Assembly: GCA_034432095.1 (NCBI GenBank)
Contig: DAOUCV010000062.1
Span: 1 to 31,892, forward strand
DNA from: DAOUCV01 sp034432095
Lineage (GTDB): Bacteria > Chloroflexota > Dehalococcoidia > Dehalococcoidales > UBA2162
Length of the DNA stretch: 31,892 nt
Direction of reading: 5' to 3'
The first letter of the stretch is position 1. Each line of letters opens with the position of its first letter. The notes under the pieces are model-generated. The model did no database searches and was not told where the DNA came from. It worked only from the letters and a program-made list of their open reading frames with translations. Below are positions 7,329 to 15,360 of this stretch, piece by piece. The position numbers and the translations under genes were made by a program.

Positions 7329-9032
7329 TTGGTAAGCAGCTTAGTCTCGGTAGCTAAAGGCGAGCTTCCGGCTGACCTGCTTCTGGCTAACGCCAGGGTG
7401 GTAAATGTCTTTGCCGGTGAGATTGAGGCGGGCAATGTGGCTATTTACCAGGGCACGATTGCTGGAGTGGGGGATTATCATCAGGCAAGAGAAGTTCTGG
7501 ATTTAAAGGGTAAATATCTGGCGCCGGGGCTTATTGACGGGCATGTCCATCTGGAAAGCTCGATGCTTGATGTGACTCAATATGCCCGCGCCGTGGTGCC
7601 ACGGGGCACTTCAGCCATCATTACTGACCTTCACGAAATAGCTAATGTGTCTGGTCTGGCGGGGATGAGATATGTGATGGACTCTGCCCGCCGTTTACCT
7701 CTCGGGCTCTTCTTGATGGCTCCTTCCTGTGTGCCGGCGACTCACCTTGAGACTTCGGGAGCCAGTCTTGATGCCCAGGCTCTTCGTCGGGTTCTCAGGT
7801 GGAAGGGCTGTATTGGGCTGGGGGAGGTAATGAATTACCCCGGTGTGATAGGTGGCGATGAGGGGGTGCTGAGCAAAATTGCCCTTGCCCGGGGAAAAGT
7901 GGCTGATGGTCACACACCCGGTGTTGGTGGCAAGGACCTCAGCGCCTATATTGCCACCGGCATCTACTCTGACCATGAGTCTACCTCTCTGGATGAGGCT
8001 AGAGAAAAACTCAGGCAGGGCATGTTCATCATGATTAGGGAAGGTTCGGCAGAGAAAAATCTGGAGGCCCTGTTGCCTTTAGTTACTGATAAGACATATA
8101 AAAGGTGCATGTTTGTCGTTGATGACCGTAGCTGTGTTGACCTGCTTTTGGATGGCGACCTTGATGCTGTGGTGCGAAAGGCGATCGGTCTTGGTCTTGA
8201 CCCGGTGCGGGCTATCCAGCTGGCGACGATCAATCCTGCAGAGTATTTCAGGCTAGACAGACTTGGGGCAATAGCCCCCGGCTACCAGGCTAATCTAATT
8301 GTCATTGATGACTTATCTAGTTTCCGAATAGATATGGTCTTTTACCGGGGTCGCCTTGTTGCCCGGGGGAGAGAGCCGCTTTTCCCCGTGGATAAAGTCG
8401 GCGGCAGAAGGCTAGCCAATACCGTCAATATTAAATCTTTTGACGTTGAGGCATTAAGGCTTACAGCTTCGGGAGAGACCGAGCTGGTTATTGAGATTAT
8501 TCCCGGCCAGATAATTACCCGAAAAAAACGCGAGAAGGTCAAGGTCAAAGATGGGGTGGTTATGCCAGATATAAGCCGGGACATTCTGAAGCTGGTAGTA
8601 GTCGAAAGGCATAAAGCGACCGGTAATATTGGTCTAGGGCTGGTTAACGGGTTCGGTTTGAAAGAAGGGGCTCTGGCTTCATCTATTGCCCATGATTCTC
8701 ACAATATTGTTGCAGTCGGCACCAATGATGAAGACATTTTATTCGCCATTAAGGAGATTGAAAGACTTCAGGGAGGGCTGGTAGCAGTGGCTGGGGGCAA
8801 GGTACTGGCTAGCTTAGCCTTACCCATTGCCGGGCTACTGTCTGATGAACCTCTGGAAGTAATGGTAGAAAAACTGGGAAAGCTGGAGCAGGCGGCGGCT
8901 CGTCTGGGGACTAGGCTCTCTTCCCCCTTTTCCACTCTTTCCTTTGTGGCTCTGCCAGTAATCCCCGAACTCAGACTGACTGACCTGGGGCTGGTAGATG
9001 TCAGTGAGTTCAGGGTGGTCAGGCCAGATTAA
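7329..9032 (+). CDS. ade: Adenine deaminase
   Basis: A 567-residue amidohydrolase converting adenine to hypoxanthine and ammonia. The metal-binding N-terminal motif GHVHLES is at 71-77, a LHEIANV motif at 101-107, and GHTPG and SDHEST motifs follow, as in the YerA/Ade family; the C-terminal half carries the second conserved Ade domain (AHDSHNIV, GGLVAVAGGK). A GTG at 7323 would extend the frame by two codons, but AAGGAGGA (7315-7322) is then too close; TTG 7329 is seven bases from it and is my chosen start. The gene is 72 bases from hpt on the same strand and probably in the same operon. The stop is one base from the convergent SDR gene. Confidence 0.93.
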   Translation: MVSSLVSVAKGELPADLLLANARVVNVFAGEIEAGNVAIYQGTIAGVGDYHQAREVLDLKGKYLAPGLIDGHVHLESSMLDVTQYARAVVPRGTSAIITDLHEIANVSGLAGMRYVMDSARRLPLGLFLMAPSCVPATHLETSGASLDAQALRRVLRWKGCIGLGEVMNYPGVIGGDEGVLSKIALARGKVADGHTPGVGGKDLSAYIATGIYSDHESTSLDEAREKLRQGMFIMIREGSAEKNLEALLPLVTDKTYKRCMFVVDDRSCVDLLLDGDLDAVVRKAIGLGLDPVRAIQLATINPAEYFRLDRLGAIAPGYQANLIVIDDLSSFRIDMVFYRGRLVARGREPLFPVDKVGGRRLANTVNIKSFDVEALRLTASGETELVIEIIPGQIITRKKREKVKVKDGVVMPDISRDILKLVVVERHKATGNIGLGLVNGFGLKEGALASSIAHDSHNIVAVGTNDEDILFAIKEIERLQGGLVAVAGGKVLASLALPIAGLLSDEPLEVMVEKLGKLEQAAARLGTRLSSPFSTLSFVALPVIPELRLTDLGLVDVSEFRVVRPD

Positions 9033-9033
9033 C

Positions 9034-9945
9034 TTATTTCTGTTCCGGCGGCGCCGGGTTCTTGTATCCTTCCAGTAACACCTTGGGCACCAGTTCGATC
9101 AGCTCTTCTACCGTCCACAGGCCCTCTTTTTTACTTATAGTTTTCTTTTTTACCGGCTCTGAGTAAATGGCGATGTTGCCTCCGGTGATATCAAACACCT
9201 GCCCATTTATATCAGCTGCTTCATCAGTGCAGAGATAAACCAGGAAGGGAGTCAATGTCTCAGGGTCAGGCAGATTGGTCAGCTCTTCGTATCTCTCCTT
9301 GGTCATGAGCCCGGCTTCGTATCTTTTCTTAAAACCGGCTTGTATCTCCGGGCTGGCACTGAACCGTGTTGATGCGGTTGGGGCATAGGCATTGCAGGTT
9401 ACTCCATACCTGCCCATTTCCCTGGCTATAGACCTGGTTAGGCCGACGATTCCGGCTTTAGCCGCCCCATAGTTACAGTGTCCCACAGTGCCTAACCAGG
9501 CAGTAGAGGTAGTATTGATTATCCTTCCCCACTTCTGTTCCCTCATTAGACCGCAGGCAAAACGACAGCAGTTGAAGGTGCCTTTAAGGTAGGAGTCTAT
9601 GCTTAAATCCCATTCCTCTTCGGTCATGTTCCAGACCATATGGGGTGCATCGGTACCGGCGTTGTTCACCAGAATATCAACCCTGCCAAATTTATCCACG
9701 GCAGTTTGTATCAGCTTGCCGGCTGTCTGGAAATCAGAGACGTTGCCAAAGAAGGGTATCGCCTGACCACCCATATCTGTGATCTGCCTGGCGGTAGTCT
9801 CGGCATCTCCACCTTCGGTACCCGGGCGACGGTTATTCGTCACCACCTTGGCACCTTCCTTAGCGAAGGCTATGGCTATGGCTCTGCCGATTCCTTGCCC
9901 CGAGCCGGTAACTATGGCTACTTTGTTCTTCAATCTATTAGCCAT
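9034..9945 (-). CDS. SDR-family NAD(P)-dependent oxidoreductase with C-terminal extension
   Basis: A 303-residue classical short-chain dehydrogenase/reductase. The nucleotide motif TGSGQGIG is at 13-20, NNAG at 94-97, and the catalytic Ser-Tyr-Lys are S147, Y159 and K163. Residues about 1-258 are the core; a further 45 or so residues (KKKTISKKEG..., ending Pro-rich) extend past the usual 250. This length and tail recall dehydrogenase domains of multifunctional hydroxyacyl-CoA enzymes, but the substrate is unknown. ATG 9945 has GGAG about ten bases upstream. It is divergent from a second SDR gene at 10192, and they may act on related substrates. Confidence 0.88.
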   Translation of the reverse strand: MANRLKNKVAIVTGSGQGIGRAIAIAFAKEGAKVVTNNRRPGTEGGDAETTARQITDMGGQAIPFFGNVSDFQTAGKLIQTAVDKFGRVDILVNNAGTDAPHMVWNMTEEEWDLSIDSYLKGTFNCCRFACGLMREQKWGRIINTTSTAWLGTVGHCNYGAAKAGIVGLTRSIAREMGRYGVTCNAYAPTASTRFSASPEIQAGFKKRYEAGLMTKERYEELTNLPDPETLTPFLVYLCTDEAADINGQVFDITGGNIAIYSEPVKKKTISKKEGLWTVEELIELVPKVLLEGYKNPAPPEQK

Positions 9946-10120
9946 ATTTTCTATCTCCTCTCTAAATCTTTCTCAACTTCAAAGCTGCTGGTGTCATACG
10001 TCTGGCCGGGAAACTTCGTGATTTTTCCGGTACCATGCTGATGACTCGTTGTTGAAGGCGCTTGTCATTGAATACGACTAGCATTCTATGAAGTTGTCTA
10101 GTGCTCTGTCAAGTAAAAGA

Positions 10121-10149
10121 TTGACTTCAATCGAGCCGAGGTGTAGAAT
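10121..10149 (+). promoter_or_regulatory. Predicted promoter of the SDR gene at 10192
   Basis: TTGACT (10121-10126) and TAGAAT (10144-10149) are exactly 17 bases apart. Transcription would start near 10156, about 36 bases before the ATG. The rest of the 246-base divergent gap shows nothing else I can name. Confidence 0.65.
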
Positions 10150-10191
10150 TTGCGGTAACTGTGAAGACAAGAAAGTGAAAGGAGTTGAGTT

Positions 10192-10953
10192 ATGGATTTA
10201 GCGTTAAGGGGGAAGGTGGCTGTAGTTACGGGAACTGGTCGTAAAGGGGCTCTGGGAGAGGCAATTGCTCTTGAGCTGGCCAGGGAAGGGGCTGACATAG
10301 CCTGCGCCGACATTGTGATTGAAGGTGCTGAGGCTATCGCCAAAGAGATAAGAGATATGGGAAGGCGGGCAATAGCTATCAAGGTAGACCAGAGCGAGCC
10401 CCAACAGGTAAAGGACGCCGTAGCTAGGATTAACGCCGAACTCGGTCCCGTAGATATCCTAATCAACAACGCCGCTCTGCTGGGGCCTTTTGGGCGGATT
10501 GAGAGGATAGACCTGAAAGACTGGCAAAGGATGGTACGGGTAAATCTTGATGGTACCTACTATTGGACAAGGGAAGTATGGAATACCATGGTTGAGAAGA
10601 AATGGGGACGTATCATCAATATTTCGTCCATAGCAGGGGTGATGGGTGGATTTGGTCAGGCAAACTACTCGGCATCTAAAGCCGGGGTTATTGCTCTGGC
10701 CAAGACAGCGGCTCTGGAAGGTGCCAGAAATGGCATCACCGCTAATGCTGTAACCCTTGGTGTCATTAGAACCGGTCAGGCGGCGGAGACAGGAGAAGCC
10801 GCCGAGCGGTTAAAAGCCAGAATAGCCCAGCGCCGGTTCGGCGAGACCAGCGATGTAGCCCCCATCGTTGCTTTTCTGGCATCAGATAAGGCAGGGTATA
10901 TCACCGGGCAGGACATACATGTAATGGGCGGTCTGGACCTGTTCACCTACTGA
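10192..10953 (+). CDS. SDR-family oxidoreductase
   Basis: A 253-residue short-chain dehydrogenase/reductase. The glycine motif is irregular (TGTGRKGALG, 13-22, apparently with an extra residue against TGxxxGxG). The NNAG motif reads NNAA (92-95), while the catalytic S146, Y159 and K163 are intact. An Asp (D40) at the end of the second strand suggests NAD(H) rather than NADP(H). The C-terminus ITGQDIHVMGGLDLF is a standard SDR end. AAGGAG lies upstream of the ATG. The substrate is unknown; fatty-acyl, sugar and secondary-alcohol roles are all possible. Confidence 0.88.
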   Translation: MDLALRGKVAVVTGTGRKGALGEAIALELAREGADIACADIVIEGAEAIAKEIRDMGRRAIAIKVDQSEPQQVKDAVARINAELGPVDILINNAALLGPFGRIERIDLKDWQRMVRVNLDGTYYWTREVWNTMVEKKWGRIINISSIAGVMGGFGQANYSASKAGVIALAKTAALEGARNGITANAVTLGVIRTGQAAETGEAAERLKARIAQRRFGETSDVAPIVAFLASDKAGYITGQDIHVMGGLDLFTY

Positions 10954-10968
10954 AATGAGCATGGGATG

Positions 10969-10997
10969 TTGCAATAGTCTAGATAAAGTGGTAAAAT
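10969..10997 (+). promoter_or_regulatory. Promoter of the pyr operon
   Basis: TTGCAA (10969-10974) and TAAAAT (10992-10997) are 17 bases apart. Transcription would start near 11004, giving a leader of about 100 bases that contains the PyrR attenuator. Confidence 0.7.
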
Positions 10998-11030
10998 AAA
11001 TACTCAACAATACAAGTTTTGAACCTTTAA

Positions 11031-11106
11031 GTTAGTCCAGTGAGGCTAGCAAGGGGAAGAGAGTGAGCAGTAACCTCTTGTTAGCCAAAACAAGAGGTTA
11101 TTTTTT
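11031..11106 (+). promoter_or_regulatory. PyrR-dependent transcription attenuator
   Basis: Three mutually exclusive RNA structures can be drawn. (1) The PyrR-binding hairpin: AGTCCAGTGAGGCT at 11034-11047 matches the known Bacillus PyrR loop consensus ARUCCNGNGAGGYU at every position and is closed by pairing of 11031-11035 with 11046-11050. (2) An antiterminator: 11048-11056 (AGCAAGGGG) can pair with 11074-11082 over nine positions, two of them G-U. (3) The terminator at 11071-11106. The antiterminator uses bases of both other hairpins, as in classical pyr attenuation: PyrR with UMP would stabilise structure 1 and allow termination. Confidence 0.85.
11071..11106 (+). terminator. Attenuator terminator abutting the pyrR start codon
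   Basis: A perfect 12-bp stem (11071-11082 with 11089-11100), a six-base loop and six consecutive Ts (11101-11106) form a strong intrinsic terminator. The pyrR ATG begins at the very next base. The only Shine-Dalgarno-like site for pyrR, GAGG at 11094-11097, lies in the 3' arm of the stem. Confidence 0.88.
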
Positions 11107-11691
11107 ATGGCTGAAAAAATCATCATGACGCCAGAGGATATGAGACGCAGTCTGGCCCGCATTGCCCACGAAATTATCGAGCGAAATAAGACTGCTAGAC
11201 ATCTGGTACTGGTTGGTATGCGCACTCGTGGTGTGCCCTTAGCTAACCGACTGGCTGCCGGCATAGAAGCTCTTGAGGGTTTCAAAATACCTGTTGGCGC
11301 TTTAGACATCAGCCTCTATCGGGATGACCTATCTTCGCTGGAGCCACAACCAGCCGTCCAGCACACTGACATTCCCGTTGATATTAATGACAGATCCGTG
11401 GTGCTGGTTGACGATGTCCTGTATACGGGACGGAGCATTCGTGCGGCGATGGATGCCCTCATTGACCTTGGTCGCCCAAGGTCCATCCAATTGGCGGTTC
11501 TGGTAGACCGTGGGCATCGCGAGCTACCAATTCGGGCTGACTATGTCGGCAAGAACATACCAAGCTCCCGTGATGAGGAGATAAAGGTCCAACTGACGGA
11601 GACTGACGGCGTAGATAGAGTGGTCATTATCAAGAATAGACAGGATGAAACCTATCGAAGACGGGCCGAAGATAGGCTGGTTCGAAAATGA
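11107..11691 (+). CDS. pyrR: PyrR bifunctional pyr operon attenuator / uracil phosphoribosyltransferase
   Basis: A 194-residue PyrR, an RNA-binding regulator that senses UMP and usually also has uracil phosphoribosyltransferase activity. The PRPP motif VVLVDDVLYTGRS is at 98-110, with MRTRGVPLA (38-46) and DRGHRELPIRADYVGKN typical of the family. The gene is preceded by a near-perfect PyrR-binding loop, which supports an RNA-regulator role rather than a plain phosphoribosyltransferase. The ATG follows the terminator U-tract directly; the next in-frame ATG (11125) has no Shine-Dalgarno. The stop overlaps pyrB by four bases (ATGA). Confidence 0.95.
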   Translation: MAEKIIMTPEDMRRSLARIAHEIIERNKTARHLVLVGMRTRGVPLANRLAAGIEALEGFKIPVGALDISLYRDDLSSLEPQPAVQHTDIPVDINDRSVVLVDDVLYTGRSIRAAMDALIDLGRPRSIQLAVLVDRGHRELPIRADYVGKNIPSSRDEEIKVQLTETDGVDRVVIIKNRQDETYRRRAEDRLVRK

Positions 11692-13103
11692 CTACCGTGA
11701 CTCTAGCCAATAGAAGTCTGGTGACCATTGATGACCTGTCCAATGGAGAAATTGAGGCGGTGTTTTCCCTGGCTGATGAAATGTCACAATCGATGGATAA
11801 ACAGGCCAATCTGTGCCGGGGCAAAATAATGGCTAGCCTGTTTTTTGAGCCGAGTACCAGAACGCGGCTGTCATTTGAAGCGGCAATGCAACGGCTTGGC
11901 GGTAGTGTCATCAGCGTGGCTGATGCGAAAGCAACCTCTCTAGCCAAGGGTGAAAGTATTGCGGATATGGCTAGGATAGTGGGCAGTTATGCCGATATCA
12001 TTGTCATCAGGCACCCTTGGGAAGGGGCAGCCAAAGTGTTTGCTGACTACTCTGGTGTGCCTGTAATAAATGCCGGTGATGGGGGGCATCAGCACCCAAC
12101 CCAGACCCTGTGTGACCTTTATACTATCAAGAAGGAAAGGCACACCATTAAGGGACTTAAGATTGCCCTGTGGGGAGACTTAAAATACGGGCGGACAATA
12201 CACTCCCTGATTTTCGCCCTGGCTAAGTTCGGTGCCAGTATGCTCTTCTGTCCCAGCCCGGGCTTGGAGGTACCTCCGAACGTTCTCAGAAAACTGGTCA
12301 CAGAATACGGCGGGGAACTGGAAAGTCTGAGGGATTCAAACCATAAGAAGAGGGACAGCCTCTTTCCTGTGGATGCCATCTACATAACGCCAAGCAAGCC
12401 GCATCAACTGGCGATGATGCCCGACATCAATATTGAGGTCGAGCTAAAGACTGGAGTTGATGCCCTTTATGTTACCCGCCCTCAGAAGGAAAGGTTCACT
12501 GCTGAGGAGAGTCAGAAGGTCAAGAAGGAGTTCCCGGTGGTAGACAAGAAGCTTCTCAGAGGTAAGGAGTTTAAGCGAACTTTAGTCATGCACCCGCTGC
12601 CCCGGGTTGATGAGCTGGCTTACGAGGTGGATGCTGACCCGAGGAGCATGTACTTCAAGCAGGCGGCATGGGGAATACCAGTTCGAATGGCACTATTAGC
12701 GCTGTTACTGGGGGTTAAAGAGTGCGTTGTACCGGACGAGTATGAATCGTTTGAGCATAAGGTCGATTACCCCATATATAAGCGGGGTTTTGCGGTAACG
12801 TGTCCCAATCCTGCCTGTGTTTCAGTACAGGAGACCGAGGCAAAGTATCTTAAGCCCGAGTTTAAGATAGTGAGCCGAGAGCCTCTGGTACTGAGGTGTG
12901 TCTACTGTGAACACGGGTTTGAACCTAAGTATGTCGCCAGCTCAGACTGGCATCAGGGGAAACTGGACAACAAAAAATACCACAGTGCGGCTAGCCATTG
13001 GGCTAAAAAGATCAAACCGGAAAACCTGATTATATTCGATTCAGATAGGGAAGCCGAGGCTCGCGGTTTTAAGCCCAGCCGCTACGCTAAAGTCCACCGT
13101 TAG
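11688..13103 (+). CDS. pyrB: Aspartate carbamoyltransferase fused to a PyrI-type zinc domain and a degenerate Ada-like module
   Basis: At 471 residues this is about 160 longer than a normal catalytic chain. Residues 1-345 are the catalytic region: carbamoyl-phosphate motif STRTR at 56-60, mobile-loop K87, GHQHPTQ at 133-139 and HPLPR at 302-306. An insertion of about 30 residues lies around 222-255. Residues 366-415 match the zinc domain of the regulatory chain PyrI: C372-x4-C377 and C404-x2-C407 reproduce the Cys spacing of the E. coli domain, with CPNPAC and CVYCEHGF motifs. The allosteric nucleotide-binding half of PyrI is absent. Residues about 427-466 read like the Ada-type zinc module found at the ends of other enzymes (YH...WAKKIKPEN...F.S..EAEARGFKP), but its expected cysteines are Ala/Ser/Arg/Tyr. 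I infer that CTP/ATP allostery is missing. Confidence 0.93.
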   Translation: MTTVTLANRSLVTIDDLSNGEIEAVFSLADEMSQSMDKQANLCRGKIMASLFFEPSTRTRLSFEAAMQRLGGSVISVADAKATSLAKGESIADMARIVGSYADIIVIRHPWEGAAKVFADYSGVPVINAGDGGHQHPTQTLCDLYTIKKERHTIKGLKIALWGDLKYGRTIHSLIFALAKFGASMLFCPSPGLEVPPNVLRKLVTEYGGELESLRDSNHKKRDSLFPVDAIYITPSKPHQLAMMPDINIEVELKTGVDALYVTRPQKERFTAEESQKVKKEFPVVDKKLLRGKEFKRTLVMHPLPRVDELAYEVDADPRSMYFKQAAWGIPVRMALLALLLGVKECVVPDEYESFEHKVDYPIYKRGFAVTCPNPACVSVQETEAKYLKPEFKIVSREPLVLRCVYCEHGFEPKYVASSDWHQGKLDNKKYHSAASHWAKKIKPENLIIFDSDREAEARGFKPSRYAKVHR

Positions 13104-13110
13104 GGGAATA

Positions 13111-14424
13111 GTGATAAAGCCTTTACTTATCCAGGGTGGTCATATCATTGACCCCAGCCAGGGAATCGATGAAATCGGCAGTCTGCTTGTTACCGGGAAC
13201 AGACTCGCGTGGCGGGGCAAAGGAGAGGAATCTCCATCCGGGGTTGATTATAGTGTTCTGCGGGCTCAAGGGCTATTTGTCTGTCCCGGCTTCATTGACC
13301 TGCACTGCCATCTCAGACAGCCCGGTTTTGAAGATAAAGAGACCATTGCTACCGGGACGAGAGCCGCCGCCAAGGGCGGCTTTACTACTGTCTGCTGTAT
13401 GCCCAACACCAATCCACCCCTGGACAATCGAGCTACCATCGAGTTTGTCAGGTCGAAGGCGAATACTGAAGGTGTTGTCCGTGTTTTAATAATCGGCTGC
13501 ATCTCTAAGGGCAGGAGGGGGGAGGAACTGGCTCCGATGTCGCAACTGGCTTCTGCCGGGGTGATTGGCTTCAGCGATGACGGTAACCCGGTGCTGAATA
13601 CCGGACTGATGCGTCAGGCACTGGAGTTCAGCCGTGTTTCGAACCTGCCAATCATTGACCACTGTGAGGATACCAACCTCACCCGGGGTGGTGTTATGAA
13701 TGAAGGCGTAGTATCAGCCAGGCTCGGGTTACCTGGTATGCCCGCCGAGGCTGAGAAGACTATGGTCGCTCGTGACCTGGCGCTGGCTCAGTTAACCGGT
13801 GGCTGGTTACATGTTGCCCACGTTAGCACCGAAGGCTCGGTTCAGCTGATTCGCCGTGCTAAAGAAACTGGCATCAAGGTTACCGCTGAAGTTACCCCAC
13901 ACCACCTGACCCTGACCGAGGAGAGAGTAATTGGCTACAATACCAATGCCAAGGTAAACCCACCGCTGAGGACGGAAAAAGATATTCGGGCTTTGATTGA
14001 GGGGCTTAAAGATAATGTGATTGATGTTATTGCTACCGACCATGCCCCCCACCCCGAGGCTGATAAATTGTGTGATTTTAGCATCGCTTCTTTTGGTATC
14101 AGCAGTTTTGAGACTGCCTTCGGCAGTCTGATGAGGCTGGTGCACGATGGACAGCTAACTCTGGCTACCCTTATCTCTAAACTCACCCGCGAACCAGCCA
14201 GAATTATCGGCGACAGGTATGGAAGACTGGGCACCCTGGCTATCGGGGCACCGGCTGATGTCACCCTCTTTGACCCTGATAAAGACTGGGTGGTTGATAT
14301 TAGTAATTTTGCCTCCAAAGGCAAGAATACTCCCCTCGCTGGCTCCACCCTCAAGGGCAAGATAATGGCAACCATATCACGGGGAAACCTGGTCTATAAG
14401 GATGATTCAGTCAAAATGTGGTAA
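13111..14424 (+). CDS. pyrC: Dihydroorotase (class I)
   Basis: A 437-residue zinc amidohydrolase that closes carbamoyl-aspartate to dihydroorotate. The metal motif DLHCHLRQPG starts at residue 64 (H65 and H67 as ligands); FSDDGNPV, IDHCED, HVAHVST and ATDHAPH follow in the expected order. The length fits the class I (PyrC/AllB-like) family, and the operon position decides for pyrimidine synthesis rather than hydantoin or allantoin breakdown. The start is GTG 13111, with AGGGG close upstream and seven bases after the pyrB stop. Confidence 0.94.
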   Translation: MIKPLLIQGGHIIDPSQGIDEIGSLLVTGNRLAWRGKGEESPSGVDYSVLRAQGLFVCPGFIDLHCHLRQPGFEDKETIATGTRAAAKGGFTTVCCMPNTNPPLDNRATIEFVRSKANTEGVVRVLIIGCISKGRRGEELAPMSQLASAGVIGFSDDGNPVLNTGLMRQALEFSRVSNLPIIDHCEDTNLTRGGVMNEGVVSARLGLPGMPAEAEKTMVARDLALAQLTGGWLHVAHVSTEGSVQLIRRAKETGIKVTAEVTPHHLTLTEERVIGYNTNAKVNPPLRTEKDIRALIEGLKDNVIDVIATDHAPHPEADKLCDFSIASFGISSFETAFGSLMRLVHDGQLTLATLISKLTREPARIIGDRYGRLGTLAIGAPADVTLFDPDKDWVVDISNFASKGKNTPLAGSTLKGKIMATISRGNLVYKDDSVKMW

Positions 14425-14430
14425 TCCCGT

Positions 14431-14477
14431 CCCTTTTATCCTCTCCCTCTCTTTTGAAGGAGAGGGAGATAAAGGGG
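14431..14477. repeat. Palindromic repeat copy between pyrC and pyrK
   Basis: A perfect 9-bp stem (14443-14451 with 14460-14468) with an eight-base loop extends through a small bulge into the outer arms CCCTTTTA and TAAAGGGG. A tail reading CTAAGGGGTGAGG follows at about 14510. The purine/pyrimidine asymmetry and the AAAGGGG tail match the elements at 20911 and 27638. It lies inside the pyr operon and, lacking a U-tract, may be a processing or RNA-stability element rather than a terminator. Confidence 0.6.
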
Positions 14478-14553
14478 TTCCCAGAAAAATATTAGGTTTT
14501 TCCGGGTGTACTAAGGGGTGAGGTTGATACTCCTTGTATAGAAAGGAACTGGT

Positions 14554-15315
14554 TTGAAACAGGTTATAGCCCCGGTTATCTCTAACCGTGAGGTCATCCC
14601 TAAGACCTACCTTATCTGGTTGAAATCTCCCCAGATAGCTGCTGAAGGTAAACCAGGACAATTTGTCATGGTGCGCTGCGGAGAGGATTCCGTATTGCCC
14701 CGCCCGCTGAGCATCCACCAGAGAGATGGCGATAAGATTGCCCTGTTGTTTAAAGTTGTCGGCAAGGGCACAGCTTGGCTTTCTCAGCGTCAGGCTGGCG
14801 ATAAGCTGGACATTTTTGGTCCGCTGGGCAATGGTTTTTCTCTATCGCCTACTTCATATAATCTATTATTAGTGGCTGGAGGTATGGGTATTGCCCCTCT
14901 ATATTATCTGGCTCAGGAGGCGTTAAAGAAAAGGTACCCGGTAGTCCTGCTCTATGGCACGGCGGACAGGAGCAGATACCCTGTGTCGCTAAACATAAAA
15001 CTGCTCTCGGCTACCGAAGATGGAACCGTGGGGCATCACGGTATGGTAACCGAGCTCTTGCCGGCTTATATTGATTGGGCAGACCAGATTTTCGCCTGCG
15101 GCCCGCTAGCTATGTATCGTGATATGGCTACTAATTACCCTCAACTGCTCCATAAGCCGGTTCAGGTTTCTCTGGAGGTAAGGATGGGTTGCGGGCGGGG
15201 AGTCTGTTACGGGTGTACGATAAAGACAAGGAACGGGCTTAAACGGGTGTGTGAGCATGGTCCGGTGTTTAGCTTGGTAGATATTCTCTGGGACGAACTG
15301 AACCCCCGAAGGTGA
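14554..15315 (+). CDS. pyrK: Dihydroorotate dehydrogenase electron-transfer subunit
   Basis: A 253-residue FAD and [2Fe-2S] subunit that links the FMN protein PyrD (type 1B) to NAD+. The FAD motif RPLSIH is at 50-55, VVGKGTAWL at 68-76, the NAD-binding LVAGGMGIAPL at 106-116 and ACGP at 181-184. The iron-sulphur cysteines are C213, C218, C221 and C233 (C-x4-C-x2-C-x11-C). The start is TTG 14554, with AAGGA six bases upstream. Its partner pyrD is not adjacent and not elsewhere in the window. It is 129 bases from pyrC, with a palindromic repeat in the gap, but probably on the same transcript. Confidence 0.92.
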   Translation: MKQVIAPVISNREVIPKTYLIWLKSPQIAAEGKPGQFVMVRCGEDSVLPRPLSIHQRDGDKIALLFKVVGKGTAWLSQRQAGDKLDIFGPLGNGFSLSPTSYNLLLVAGGMGIAPLYYLAQEALKKRYPVVLLYGTADRSRYPVSLNIKLLSATEDGTVGHHGMVTELLPAYIDWADQIFACGPLAMYRDMATNYPQLLHKPVQVSLEVRMGCGRGVCYGCTIKTRNGLKRVCEHGPVFSLVDILWDELNPRR

Positions 15316-15360
15316 CAACCGGCGATGGCTGTAGTTGGAGCCTTTGCTCTTTTGACAACC

